This document shows, piece after piece, positions 63,726-64,000 of a DNA stretch of 64,000 nt (its first letter is position 1; the number at the start of each line of letters is the position of its first letter). A program made the translations under genes and the position numbers. A model generated the notes under the pieces. That model had not been told where the DNA came from and made no database searches. It worked only from the letters and a program-made list of their open reading frames with translations. Origin of the DNA: Ornithodoros turicata (Eukaryota > Arthropoda > Arachnida > Ixodida > Argasidae); assembly GCF_037126465.1 (NCBI RefSeq), contig NW_026999321.1:245468-309467 (forward strand), read 5' to 3'.

Positions 63726-64000
63726 GTTTACGAATGCCCTTCGAACTATACGACAGGGGCCACACACGTCGAACCTGGTTGCCTCCTCATCTGCTGTGTG
63801 ATGTCAAAAGTGAAGCTCGTATCTCAATAATGTCCCGCGTTTGACATATTCACGTGACTTACAGTCAAATATAATTCTAATGCCACTATCCGTCGACATC
63901 TCTCGACTTATCTTTGGGGTTTGCACTCGACATGGGCTCCTCTAGCTCCTGTCATACTTTCACGAGGCACAAACAAAGATGTTGTACTTTCAACTTAAAA
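63726..64000. other. No gene seen
   Basis: Presumed 3' flank of the Kunitz gene; no feature supported. Confidence 0.4.

Overview
This is eukaryotic nuclear DNA with split genes and almost wall-to-wall transposon remnants. Most long open frames are shadows or repeat-borne. The best guess is a tick (ixodid or close relative). This rests on a secreted single-Kunitz gene, fragments that look like the tRNA-derived SINE of ticks (Ruka-like, recognised from memory), CR1/L2- and I-type LINEs and dense TA-flanked and hAT-type MITEs. The organism call is an inference; no marker gene settles it.

Host genes, all on the + strand: (1) a small secreted Cys-rich protein gene. Its signal-peptide exon is at 17974-18026, a Cys-rich exon at 22393-22441, and a possible last exon at 25050-25101. 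(2) A secreted Kunitz/BPTI gene with exons at 56787-56820, 56952-57032, 61693-61866 and probably 63673-63704. Phases match throughout and the spliced frame is 106 codons plus stop. A decayed C2H2 zinc-finger fragment sits at the left edge.

The standout is at 19060-21412: about ten head-to-tail 233-bp repeats, each with a type I hammerhead ribozyme core (CTGATGA, stem II, GAA, minimal 4-bp stem III, cleavage after GTC, extended stem I). Nine copies keep the whole core. A diverged copy at 22240 has compensatory changes in stems I and II, and two more copies lie in opposite orientation inside the Kunitz gene's second intron (61193-61560). This is the architecture of metazoan retrozymes and hammerhead satellites. 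Most copies read in the sense direction inside predicted introns.

The second standout is a nearly intact CR1/L2-type LINE (36410-40560, minus strand). It has a 2A translational-recoding motif (DIELNPGP) near the start of ORF1, a coiled-coil/RRM-like ORF1, and an endonuclease-RT ORF2 broken by one stop. It sits inside one arm of a large foldback element.

Elsewhere: 1-16 kb holds a zinc-finger relic, piggyBac-like (TTAA), Tc1/mariner-like (TA) and hAT (8-bp duplication) elements, an I-type LINE tail, a decayed integrase with chromodomain, and a SINE split by a hAT MITE. 22-36 kb holds more LINE tails, a cluster of TA elements with CCCGTGTGAC ends, and foldbacks. 41-56 kb is nested MITEs, dominated by a ~245-bp palindromic TA family with about ten copies in the window. 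57-64 kb is the Kunitz gene with MITE-filled introns; its last splice acceptor coincides with a MITE terminus.
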